Source of the DNA: CBFGTA01 sp965651595
Lineage (GTDB): Bacteria; Actinomycetota; Actinomycetes; S36-B12; UBA10799
Assembly: GCA_965651595.1 (NCBI GenBank)
Contig: CBFGTA010000018.1
Location: forward strand, 1-26,339
Length of the DNA: 26,339 nt
Direction of reading: 5' to 3'
Below, piece after piece: positions 1 through 7,086 of the stretch. Position numbers and translations under genes: made by a program. How positions within the stretch are numbered: the first letter of the stretch is position 1; every line of letters begins with the position of its first letter. Under the pieces are notes generated by a model, which made no database searches, was not told the DNA's origin, and saw nothing but the letters and a program-made list of their open reading frames with translations.

Positions 1-1875
1 ACGACCGCCCGCGCTATTCGCAAGCCGTGTAGGCGCGCGCTCCTGCAGGCCGCTGGCGTGGCCCGATCTGATCTGGGAAAGCCCGTCGAGGCCGTGGCAA
101 ATAGTTTCTGCGAGTTTGTGCCCGGCCATGTCCACCTCCAACCGGTTGGACACATCGTCAGCGAGGCGATCAACGCCGCTGGCGGCATTGCTCGAGAGTT
201 CAACACAATTGCCATCGACGACGGGATCGCGATGGGCCACTCCGGAATGCTGTACTCGCTGCCGTCTCGCGACCTGATCGCCGACTCCATCGAATACGTT
301 GTCAACGCCCACTGCGCTGATGCGCTCGTGTGTATCTCCAACTGCGACAAGATTACGCCCGGAATGTTGATGGCGGCCCTGCGCCTGAACATTCCCACGG
401 TGTTTGTATCCGGCGGTCCGATGGAGTCGGGATCCACTACGTTGGCTGACGGTTCGCGGCGGGAAGGCCTGAGCCTGGCGAGTATTGTTGCCGACTCCGC
501 CGACCCCACGATCAGCACGGCCGATCTCGCTCGGCTCGAAGCAGCCTCTTGCCCGACATGCGGATCGTGTTCCGGAATGTTCACCGCCAACTCGATGAAC
601 TGCCTGGTGGAGGCGATCGGTCTGGCGCCAGTCGGAAACGGAACATTGCTCGCTACCCACCCGCTGCGACGCGAGTTGTACACCGAGGCTGGGCGTCGCG
701 TGATCGACCTTGTCAACGCCTACTACCGTGACGATGACGACTCGGTGCTGCCACGGGCCATCGCCTCTCGCGAAGCATTCGACAACGCAATGAGTGTCGA
801 CATCGCGATGGGTGGCTCCACGAACACCGTCCTGCATCTGCTGGCAGCCGCCCAAGAGGCCGGGGTCGACTTCTCCCTCGACCGAATCGACGAACTGTCG
901 CGGCGGGTTCCCTGCTTGGCCAAACTCGCGCCCAACGGGCCCCACATGGTGGAAGACGCTCACCGCGCTGGCGGCGTGCCCGCGTTCCTCGGCGAACTCG
1001 ACCGGGCTGGCCTGCTTCACCGGAAGGTTCGAGCCATCCACTCGCCAACGTTGGCAGCCTGGCTGAAGCAGTGGGATGTGCGAGCTGACGGTCGTACGCC
1101 GGGCGACGAGGCCAGCGTCAGCGGCGATGATGCGACGCGGTTGTTTCGCGCCGCCCCCGGTAGTAAGGGCATGGCCACTAGTTGCGAGGACGGCGTCTAC
1201 TGGGATCGCCTGGACACCGACCGGGTGCAGGGATGTATTCGGTCGGTCAAGCATGCCTACTCGGCCGACGGGGGACTTGCCGTGCTTCGCGGCAACCTTG
1301 CCCCTGACGGTTGTGTGGTCAAGACGGCGGCCTTGTCCCAAGAGCAGACGTTGTTTGTGGGCCCGGCAGTGGTGGTGGAATCGCAGGAAGAAGCGGTTGA
1401 CGCGATTCTGAATGGTGGGGTCACCGCTGGTGACGTACTAGTTGTTCGATACGAAGGCCCGCGCGGTGGGCCGGGAATGCAAGAAATGCTGCACCCGACT
1501 GCGTTCTTGAAAGGGAGGGGACTTTCGGACTCGTGCGCATTGGTCACTGATGGGCGCTTCTCGGGGGGTAGCGCGGGACTATCGATCGGGCATGTTTCCC
1601 CAGAGGCGGCAGCGGGAGGTCCCATCGCGTGTGTGCAGACCGGAGACGTCCTCACCGTCGACATCGCAGCGCGCAGCATCTCGGTCGACGTTGAACCACG
1701 GGTCATGGCCGCTCGTCGAGAGCGTCTACTTGCGTCCGAAGGGTTCGCCCCGGTCGGTCGGGACCGGGCCGTGTCATCGGCGCTGCGAGCCTACGCCGCC
1801 CTCGTCACATCGGCTGATCGGGGAGCCACTCGTGATCTATCCACCATCGACAGCCGGCGGACTGGGTGCGGCTAG
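1..1875 (+). CDS. ilvD: Dihydroxy-acid dehydratase, 5' end cut by window edge
   Basis: Dehydrates 2,3-dihydroxy-isovalerate and 2,3-dihydroxy-3-methylvalerate to the 2-oxo acids in cytosolic valine/isoleucine synthesis; Fe-S and Mg dependent. Frame 1 is open to the first base, and the residues before the GTG at 58 (ending RRALLQAAGV then DLGKP) align without a gap to the family N-terminus (GARALWRATGM..DFGKP). The gene therefore starts a few codons before the window, and a start at 58 would be wrong. Visible family motifs are FVPGHVHLQPVG, DDGIAMGHSGMLYSLPSR, CISNCDKITPGM (cluster Cys codon at 343), PTCGSCSGMFTANSMNCL (Cys codons at 559 and 568), MGGSTNTVLHLLAAAQEAG, KGRGL and TDGRFSGGSAGLSIGHVSPEAA with the catalytic-base Ser. 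The tail TSADRGATRD is the usual end. The visible N-terminal stretch lacks the common THGRNMAG motif, so it is divergent there. No neighbouring ilv gene is in view. Confidence 0.95.
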   Translation, partial: TTARAIRKPCRRALLQAAGVARSDLGKPVEAVANSFCEFVPGHVHLQPVGHIVSEAINAAGGIAREFNTIAIDDGIAMGHSGMLYSLPSRDLIADSIEYVVNAHCADALVCISNCDKITPGMLMAALRLNIPTVFVSGGPMESGSTTLADGSRREGLSLASIVADSADPTISTADLARLEAASCPTCGSCSGMFTANSMNCLVEAIGLAPVGNGTLLATHPLRRELYTEAGRRVIDLVNAYYRDDDDSVLPRAIASREAFDNAMSVDIAMGGSTNTVLHLLAAAQEAGVDFSLDRIDELSRRVPCLAKLAPNGPHMVEDAHRAGGVPAFLGELDRAGLLHRKVRAIHSPTLAAWLKQWDVRADGRTPGDEASVSGDDATRLFRAAPGSKGMATSCEDGVYWDRLDTDRVQGCIRSVKHAYSADGGLAVLRGNLAPDGCVVKTAALSQEQTLFVGPAVVVESQEEAVDAILNGGVTAGDVLVVRYEGPRGGPGMQEMLHPTAFLKGRGLSDSCALVTDGRFSGGSAGLSIGHVSPEAAAGGPIACVQTGDVLTVDIAARSISVDVEPRVMAARRERLLASEGFAPVGRDRAVSSALRAYAALVTSADRGATRDLSTIDSRRTGCG

Positions 1876-1942
1876 TGGCTTCTCGCGGCAGTGGGTCGGC
1901 CAGCGGGGGGTGAAAAGCGTCGGTTGTGTGTGTGACGGGGGA

Positions 1943-1960
1943 CACCCGCCGCTGCGGGTG
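1943..1960 (+). other. Hairpin between ilvD and the helicase gene
   Basis: A 7-bp perfect stem (cacccgc / gcgggtg) with a 4-nt loop. It is lengthened by ggga/tccc pairs (1939-1942 with 1963-1966) across a two-base bulge. No T-run follows, so it is either a weak ilvD terminator or part of the regulatory leader of the helicase gene. I cannot tell which. Confidence 0.45.
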
Positions 1961-2003
1961 AATCCCTGTTACCGTAGGGGTACATCCGCGCGCATTCGCG
2001 CAG

Positions 2004-3989
2004 ATGCCTTCTGAAGAAAGTTCTCCATTGAAATCCTTTATCGAACTAGGCGTGCCCACGCCTGTCGCCACGGTGCTCGCCAAATCTGGCAAGACGGCCC
2101 CGTTCCCCATCCAAAGCGATACGCTGCCTGATTCACTCGCCGGTCGAGACATTCTCGGCAAGGGTCAGACTGGCTCGGGTAAGACGTTGGCATTCGCCAT
2201 CCCCATGGTTACCCGCTTGTCTCAGTCGTCGTCGACGCCCACGGCCAGCCATCCTCGCGGACTCGTGCTCGCTCCCACCCGCGAACTCGCGACCCAGATC
2301 GCCGCCGAGATCGCCCCGGTCGCGAACGTCTTCGGCCTCCGGGTCGCCACCATTTTCGGTGGCGTCAGTCAACGCCCGCAGGAGAAGGCGCTGCGCGGTG
2401 GGGCCGACATCGTCGTGGCCTGCCCCGGCCGACTCGAAGACTTGATGGAACAGCGCATCGTCCACGTGGATCACGTCGAGATTGCTGTCATTGACGAGGC
2501 CGACCACATGTCAGACCTCGGGTTCCTGCCCGCAGTGACGCGCATCCTTGAACAAACTCCTGCCGGTGGGCAACGGCTGTTGTTCAGCGCCACCCTCGAC
2601 CGTGACGTGGACAAACTCGTGCGTCGATTCCTCCACGAGCCTGCCCGGCACGCTGTCGACACCACCGGCGTCCCGACCGACATGATGAGCCACCACGTCT
2701 TGGTGATCAAAGATCCCGAGGAGAAAACTAAACTGGTGGTGGAACTGGCCTCCGGTCGCGGTCGCCGAATCCTGTTTACTCGCACGAAGCACCAGGCCGA
2801 ACGCCTCACGCTACGCCTTAATCAGGCAGGCATTCCGGCCGTTGAGTTGCACGGCAACTTGTCGCAGCGTGCCCGCGATCGCAATTTGGCTACATTTTCC
2901 CGTAACCCCGAGGACGGCGGGGTTCGCGTGCTTGTCGCCACGGACGTGGCAGCCCGCGGTGTTCACGTCAACGACGTGCGGATGGTGATCCACGTTGACC
3001 CACCGGCTGAGCACAAGGCTTACTTGCACAGGTCTGGCCGCACCGCGCGCGCCGGGGCTTCCGGGACGGTGGTGACTGTCGCGTTCGTCAACCAACGACG
3101 CGAAGTCGCCCGAATCCTGAAGCACGCGTCCGTCACTGCCGCGCCGACTTTCGTCAATGCCGGAGCTCCGGAAGTGGCACGTCTCGTGGGCAAGCCAGCT
3201 GAACTTGCTCCCTCCCGCGACAATGCTCCGGTGGTGACTGCCGCGCCATCTACCGGGCGATCACGCAAGTCCACGCGCACCGACCGACCAGGTAAGGGGC
3301 GCCGCCGCCCTTCCCGGTCATTGCGCGAGACCCAGGTGTCCGCAGATCGAGGCAGGAGCCAGTCACCCGACGGCGGGGCCGGCCATAAACGCCCGACTCG
3401 CCGGCGTGAGGACGAACGATCTACTAGCCGACCCCACTCAAGCGCGCGCCCGCGAGTTCGCGACGATGAAGACCGCGCCGATCACAGGGGCAGACCGCGT
3501 GCCGACCGCCGAAATGATCAGCCTAACGACCGGCGGAGTGAGCAGCGGACCGATCGCCGCGCCGATCAGCGGGGAGACCGCCGCGGCAGTCGTCGATCTG
3601 ACGAGCGACCGCAGGGGTGGGAAGATTCCCGAGGCCAACAGAAGCGCCGCAGTTCCGGAAAGCGACACCAAGGGGGCACCCAGACTGACAGCGAGCCTCG
3701 TTCTCGACGAGAAGGCCGCAATGACCGGCGACGGAGTGGATCATCCTCACGCAATGAGACCTTCACGGGTGGCTCTGCTACGGGTGGTTCGGTGCGAGGC
3801 AAGCGGGGTGAACGTTCGTCGACCAGCGTCCGGTCCGGCCCAACCAGCGACCACAAGACCAGCGACCACAAGACCGGCCACCACAAGACCGGCCACCACA
3901 AGGCCAGTGGACACAAGACCAGCGAGCACAAGGGGCGGGCTGCGTCGAAGAAACCGCGCCACTCCCAGCGTCGCCGGGCTGCTGCCTGA
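2004..3989 (+). CDS. DEAD-box ATP-dependent RNA helicase with long basic tail
   Basis: Cytosolic ATP-dependent RNA unwinding; relatives act in ribosome assembly, mRNA turnover and cold adaptation. All core motifs are visible: a Q-motif region (FPIQ), motif I GQTGSGKT (residues 54-61), PTRELATQI, motif II DEAD (164-167), motif III SAT (195-197), and motif VI HRSGRTARAG (from 342). The core ends near residue 385. The remaining part of about 270 residues is a charged, low-complexity, Arg/Asp/Ser/Lys-rich tail typical of RNA-binding extensions. It ends in six 5-residue repeats of the SDHKT/GHHKT type and an Arg/Lys-rich terminus. At 661 aa it is longer than minimal 400-450-aa DEAD proteins because of this tail. 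The ATG at 2004 lacks a Shine-Dalgarno sequence. An in-frame TTG at 2028 with gaagaaag 7 nt upstream is an alternative start. The subfamily (DeaD, RhlE or CshA type) is not resolved. Confidence 0.93.
   Translation: MPSEESSPLKSFIELGVPTPVATVLAKSGKTAPFPIQSDTLPDSLAGRDILGKGQTGSGKTLAFAIPMVTRLSQSSSTPTASHPRGLVLAPTRELATQIAAEIAPVANVFGLRVATIFGGVSQRPQEKALRGGADIVVACPGRLEDLMEQRIVHVDHVEIAVIDEADHMSDLGFLPAVTRILEQTPAGGQRLLFSATLDRDVDKLVRRFLHEPARHAVDTTGVPTDMMSHHVLVIKDPEEKTKLVVELASGRGRRILFTRTKHQAERLTLRLNQAGIPAVELHGNLSQRARDRNLATFSRNPEDGGVRVLVATDVAARGVHVNDVRMVIHVDPPAEHKAYLHRSGRTARAGASGTVVTVAFVNQRREVARILKHASVTAAPTFVNAGAPEVARLVGKPAELAPSRDNAPVVTAAPSTGRSRKSTRTDRPGKGRRRPSRSLRETQVSADRGRSQSPDGGAGHKRPTRRREDERSTSRPHSSARPRVRDDEDRADHRGRPRADRRNDQPNDRRSEQRTDRRADQRGDRRGSRRSDERPQGWEDSRGQQKRRSSGKRHQGGTQTDSEPRSRREGRNDRRRSGSSSRNETFTGGSATGGSVRGKRGERSSTSVRSGPTSDHKTSDHKTGHHKTGHHKASGHKTSEHKGRAASKKPRHSQRRRAAA
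3846..3935 (+). repeat. Six tandem 15-nt units coding xxHKx in the helicase tail
   Basis: Six consecutive 15-nt units encode SDHKT, SDHKT, GHHKT, GHHKA, SGHKT and SEHKG. They keep the helicase frame and make a His/Lys-rich segment. Such in-frame repeats can change copy number by slippage. On the opposite strand they create a long hydrophobic open frame, which is an artefact. Confidence 0.85.
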
Positions 3990-4002
3990 CCACCTCTGGT
4001 GG
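3990..4002 (+). terminator. Possible weak terminator after the helicase gene
   Basis: A 5-bp stem (ccacc / ggtgg) with a tct loop begins one base after the helicase stop codon. There is no T-run, so termination is only suggested by position. Confidence 0.3.
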
Positions 4003-4022
4003 GCTAACCGAACACGAGTGAC

Positions 4023-4052
4023 TTAACGTCGGGTGATCCATGGACCTAGCAT
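4023..4052 (+). promoter_or_regulatory. Candidate promoter of the lipoprotein gene
   Basis: A -35-like TTAACG (4023-4028) and a -10 TAGCAT (4047-4052) are separated by 18 nt. The predicted transcript start would fall at about 4059, on the first bases of the hairpin at 4058-4076. Assigned from consensus only. Confidence 0.35.
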
Positions 4053-4057
4053 CAGGC

Positions 4058-4076
4058 TGTTGTCTCTGAGGCAACA
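4058..4076 (+). other. Hairpin at the predicted 5' end of the lipoprotein mRNA
   Basis: An 8-bp stem with one G-T wobble and a 3-nt loop (tgttgtct / aggcaaca). It lies about 12 nt before the Shine-Dalgarno sequence of the following gene. Its place at the likely transcript start fits an mRNA-stabilising 5' stem, but that role is inferred. Confidence 0.4.
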
Positions 4077-4099
4077 CCCACTGTTGCGAAGGGACTGCC

Positions 4100-5185
4100 G
4101 TGCACCGAACTACATCACAGTCGAACTGGCGCCGCTGGAGTCTAGCCACCCTCGGAGCATGCCTCAGCGTGACCCTGGTTCTGGCTGGCTGTTCGAGCGG
4201 CACGGAGTCTCGCGACGCGGGTGCCGCTGCGACGACGGCGGCGCCGACACCGGTCAGCGGTTCCGATGAGAAGCCCGAGTGCGACGGACTGAGCGCGCTC
4301 GAGTCCGGCACGGTCCCAGCCACATCTACCGAGGACACAGACTCTCTCGACCCCGTAGGGGCCACTCTGCGGGCCAATTGTGTCTTGGCGGCGTACCCTC
4401 CCCTTGATGCTCAGATTCCCGAATCGGTCAAAGACGAACTGTGTGGGAAGTATGGTCCGGCCAAGAGGGCCCTGTGCAAGAAGGCGATTCCCAACCGTGT
4501 CACGTTGCCGAATTGGACGTTTACGTGCCCGCCCTATGGAGACCAATGGGGTTGTTTCGAACGTGAGGTGGACTTCGAGAACCAGTGCCACAACGAAAAG
4601 AAGAACGACTGCCAGCCGTGGGGCGGAGTGACGTCGGATTCGCAGGTGTGGCACAAAGCGCCGGTGCCAGGTGTCTTTGAGACCCTGGTGATGTCAGGGC
4701 GCAAGGCGTCCACGGACGTCGCCAACTGGTTCAAGGACCGTACCGTCACGGCAGGGGGATCCATGATGGGCACATCCGTGGGGGATGGTTCTCAGCCGAA
4801 ACAACTCAACTTCGCCTACTGCGGCCAACTCCATCCCGGCAGCCAAGACGCGGCCACAAGCGGCATCGGCCTGTGCATGGGTCAAGGGCATAAGGCAGAT
4901 GGTGAGAACAACTGGTGGTTCGGGGGCAAGGATTTCACCGTCAAGACGGTTGACTTCACCGCTATCCTCACCTGGATCAAGCCGTATCTGCCCGCGTTCG
5001 TGCAAAAGATCATGGGCAACATGAAGCTGACGGGCAACGTCTTGATCGGCAAGCAGAAGCCAATCTTCGTCATCACGGCCCACTCCGGCAGCGATGTCCG
5101 CGGCCCGGTCGCATCCTGGCTCATCAACAACTTGTTCATCGTTGTCGGCAGCGATGTGCGGTTACGTCCCGGCGCTGGCAACTAA
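4100..5185 (+). CDS. Cys-rich secreted lipoprotein, function unknown
   Basis: I do not recognise a family. The GTG start at 4100 has a good Shine-Dalgarno sequence (gaaggga, 4088-4094). The protein (361 aa) opens with an Arg-containing n-region and a hydrophobic stretch ending in a lipobox, LAGC, with Cys31 as the lipidated residue. This predicts export and anchoring on the outer face of the membrane. A Thr/Ala/Ser-rich linker follows. The mature part then holds ten further Cys residues, clustered mostly in residues 90-180 and 240-260, an even number that would allow five disulfides. Trp/Tyr/Gly-rich segments (for example ENNWWFGGKDF) suggest a compact extracellular domain. The gene is followed by a convergent ABC exporter operon, and nothing nearby reveals a substrate. 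Confidence 0.85.
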   Translation: MHRTTSQSNWRRWSLATLGACLSVTLVLAGCSSGTESRDAGAAATTAAPTPVSGSDEKPECDGLSALESGTVPATSTEDTDSLDPVGATLRANCVLAAYPPLDAQIPESVKDELCGKYGPAKRALCKKAIPNRVTLPNWTFTCPPYGDQWGCFEREVDFENQCHNEKKNDCQPWGGVTSDSQVWHKAPVPGVFETLVMSGRKASTDVANWFKDRTVTAGGSMMGTSVGDGSQPKQLNFAYCGQLHPGSQDAATSGIGLCMGQGHKADGENNWWFGGKDFTVKTVDFTAILTWIKPYLPAFVQKIMGNMKLTGNVLIGKQKPIFVITAHSGSDVRGPVASWLINNLFIVVGSDVRLRPGAGN

Positions 5186-5250
5186 GCCACCCTGGGCACA
5201 TGGCCGAGACGTTCCGGGCTACCCCGACGCGAGCAGTTTCTGTGGCGAGC

Positions 5251-5266
5251 GCCCGATGTACCGGGC
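5251..5266. terminator. Possible bidirectional terminator between convergent genes
   Basis: A short inverted repeat (gcccg / cgggc, 6-nt loop) lies in the 94-bp gap between the convergent lipoprotein and ABC permease genes. No T-run is present on either side, so this is weak. Confidence 0.3.
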
Positions 5267-5279
5267 CTGGGAGGCGTCC

Positions 5280-6104
5280 CTAGGCGTCGCGCTTCTTCAT
5301 CACGTAGGCGCCAGCCACCATGAGGACGACGACGTAGCCGCAGAAGACGCCAAAGCCTGCCCACACGGGTAACAGGTTGGCCTGCTGTTCGACCTGGATG
5401 ATGGATTGACCAGCGGTTCCTGGTAGCCACTTGGTGAGGTTCCACGACACTGCCTGGGGCAGGAACGGTAGCGACACCAAGATCGGCAACACGAACAAAA
5501 CGCCCACGATGATCGCAACTGCTCCTGCAGTGCTTCGCACAATGAGGCCGAGCGCCATACCCATGAGGGCGATTACAGTCAGGTACATCGCGCAGCCCAC
5601 GACAGCCCGCAGCACTCCTGGTTCGCCGAGAGTCGTTCCGAGGCCTTCGGAAGCAAAGATCGGCATCGACAGGTAGAACACCGCAAAAGCCGCCACCAAA
5701 GTGACAACGAACGTCACCACAGCGAGGGCCACCACTTTGCCGAACAGGACCGGCAAACGGGTTGGGACGGCCGAGAATGTGGACCGAATCATGCCGGAGG
5801 TGTACTCGCTGGTCACGAACATCACGCCAAGGATGGCCGTCGCGAGTTGAGACATGAATATTCCGCTCAGGGCCGTGCCCGCCGAATCCCACACGACCTC
5901 GGGAGGCAGTTCACCTTCTGAGTAAGCGAAAGTCGATCCCCAACTGAACAGCAGTCCGAGTCCGACGGTGGCGACCACCGCGATCAGATACGTCCAATAC
6001 GTAGAACGAACTGTCCGCAGTTTGATGAGTTCGGATCGAATTACACCGCCTTGATTGACGGTCCAGACGGGTCTGGTGGTGGCGGATTTCTCAGTAGTTG
6101 TCAT
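5280..6104 (-). CDS. ABC-2 type transporter permease subunit
   Basis: Membrane subunit of a two-component ABC exporter (274 aa). After a short Thr-rich N-terminus comes the characteristic cytoplasmic segment IRSELIKLRTVRSTYW, then about six hydrophobic segments, as in ABC-2 permeases of the bacitracin/lantibiotic-export kind. The protein ends VMKKRDA. Its ATG (6104-6102) overlaps the TGA stop of the upstream ATPase gene by four bases (ATGA), so the two are almost certainly co-transcribed and translationally coupled. The exported substrate cannot be read from sequence: no lanthipeptide, two-component or immunity genes flank it. Confidence 0.88.
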   Translation of the reverse strand: MTTTEKSATTRPVWTVNQGGVIRSELIKLRTVRSTYWTYLIAVVATVGLGLLFSWGSTFAYSEGELPPEVVWDSAGTALSGIFMSQLATAILGVMFVTSEYTSGMIRSTFSAVPTRLPVLFGKVVALAVVTFVVTLVAAFAVFYLSMPIFASEGLGTTLGEPGVLRAVVGCAMYLTVIALMGMALGLIVRSTAGAVAIIVGVLFVLPILVSLPFLPQAVSWNLTKWLPGTAGQSIIQVEQQANLLPVWAGFGVFCGYVVVLMVAGAYVMKKRDA

Positions 6105-7024
6105 GGGGCCAGTCCGTTCGCGACGTGGGCTTGATATTCGACCGAATCGTGGGTGAGTTCCATGAACGCTTGCTCCAGCGAAGCCATCTGAGGCGCAAGT
6201 TCGTGCAGGGTGAGCCCCGCCGCCGCCACTGCGTCGCCGATCTGCGCAGCCGACAACTTGGTGACTTCCAAACCGCCGGTGTCGTCCGAGGTCACTTCAC
6301 CACCGGCAGATTCGATCGTACGGACTAGCTGCTCGGGCTCGGGGCCGCGCACTAGCACATGATTCTGCGACGACTTCTTGATGAACTCGGCCATGCTCAT
6401 GTCGGCGATGAGCCGCCCGCGACCAATCACAATCAGGTGGTCAGCGGTCTGAGACATCTCACTCATCAGGTGAGAGGAAACAAAAATCGTGCGGCCCAGG
6501 TTGGCGTAGTGCTTGAGGAGGTTGCGAATCCAGAGGATTCCTTCCGGGTCGAGTCCATTGACTGGCTCGTCCAAGATGATCGTCTCGGGATCACCGAGGA
6601 GGGCGCCGGCGATGCCGAGGCGCTGACCCATTCCCAAAGAAAATCCCTTGACCCGTTTGTCGGCGACCTCGTCGAGTCCGACCATCGCGATTACCTCGTC
6701 GACTCGTGAGCGTGGGATCCCGTTGGTGGCCGCTACTGCTCGCAGATGATTGCGGGCGGTCCGTCCGGGTTGGAACTGCCGCGCATCAAGCAGGGCACCC
6801 ACCTCCTGGAGGGGGGCCTTGTGGTCGCGGTAATGCTTACCGTTGACGGTCACATCGCCAGTCGTCGGACGGTCGAGGCCCATGACCATCCGCATCGTGG
6901 TGGACTTCCCGGCACCGTTGGGTCCCAAGAATCCCGTCACAGTACCTGGCTGGACAGTGAAGTTGAGGTTATCGACTGCGACCTTGTCTCCGTACCGCTT
7001 CGTCAGCGCTTCTGCTTGGATCAC
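6101..7024 (-). CDS. ABC transporter ATP-binding subunit, exporter type
   Basis: Energises the adjacent permease by ATP hydrolysis at the inner face of the membrane. The 307-aa protein shows Walker A GPNGAGKS (34-41), a variant signature SLGMGQ (129-134) usual in the BcrA/DrrA-like subfamily, Walker B IILDEP (149-154) with a D-loop NGLDPEG, and the switch His in FVSSHLMSEM (His185). A C-terminal extension of about 90 residues, containing a LVRGPEPEQL segment, is typical of drug/peptide exporter ATPases. The start is GTG at 7024 with no Shine-Dalgarno sequence. A CATGAT box ends 6 nt before it, suggesting a leaderless message. The gene is divergent from the FUSC gene, with about 60 bp between their starts. 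Confidence 0.9.
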   Translation of the reverse strand: MIQAEALTKRYGDKVAVDNLNFTVQPGTVTGFLGPNGAGKSTTMRMVMGLDRPTTGDVTVNGKHYRDHKAPLQEVGALLDARQFQPGRTARNHLRAVAATNGIPRSRVDEVIAMVGLDEVADKRVKGFSLGMGQRLGIAGALLGDPETIILDEPVNGLDPEGILWIRNLLKHYANLGRTIFVSSHLMSEMSQTADHLIVIGRGRLIADMSMAEFIKKSSQNHVLVRGPEPEQLVRTIESAGGEVTSDDTGGLEVTKLSAAQIGDAVAAAGLTLHELAPQMASLEQAFMELTHDSVEYQAHVANGLAP

Positions 7025-7030
7025 AGAACC

Positions 7031-7036
7031 ATCATG
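7031..7036 (-). promoter_or_regulatory. Possible -10 box of a leaderless ABC operon mRNA
   Basis: On the minus strand CATGAT lies 6 nt before the GTG start at 7024. It matches TATAAT at 4 of 6 positions. It is the weakest member of the leaderless pattern seen in this window. Confidence 0.25.
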
Positions 7037-7086
7037 GACGGTCGCAATCGGCCGTCCACGACTTGGGGTGGCAGGGCTGGATACCC

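Noticed and set aside
1257..2161. Minus- and plus-strand frames around the end of ilvD (149, 118 and 154 aa)
   Set aside because: All overlap conserved ilvD or helicase codons in other frames and show no domain or ribosome-binding site.
3747..3962. Hydrophobic VVAGLVVAGL repeat protein on the minus strand
   Set aside because: It arises from reading the 15-nt HKT repeats backwards, and the apparent membrane segments are an artefact of codon complementarity.
3406..4026. 206-aa plus-strand frame overlapping the helicase tail
   Set aside because: It is a +1 shadow of the low-complexity tail (TTRPATTRPAT repeats), with no start signal or domain.
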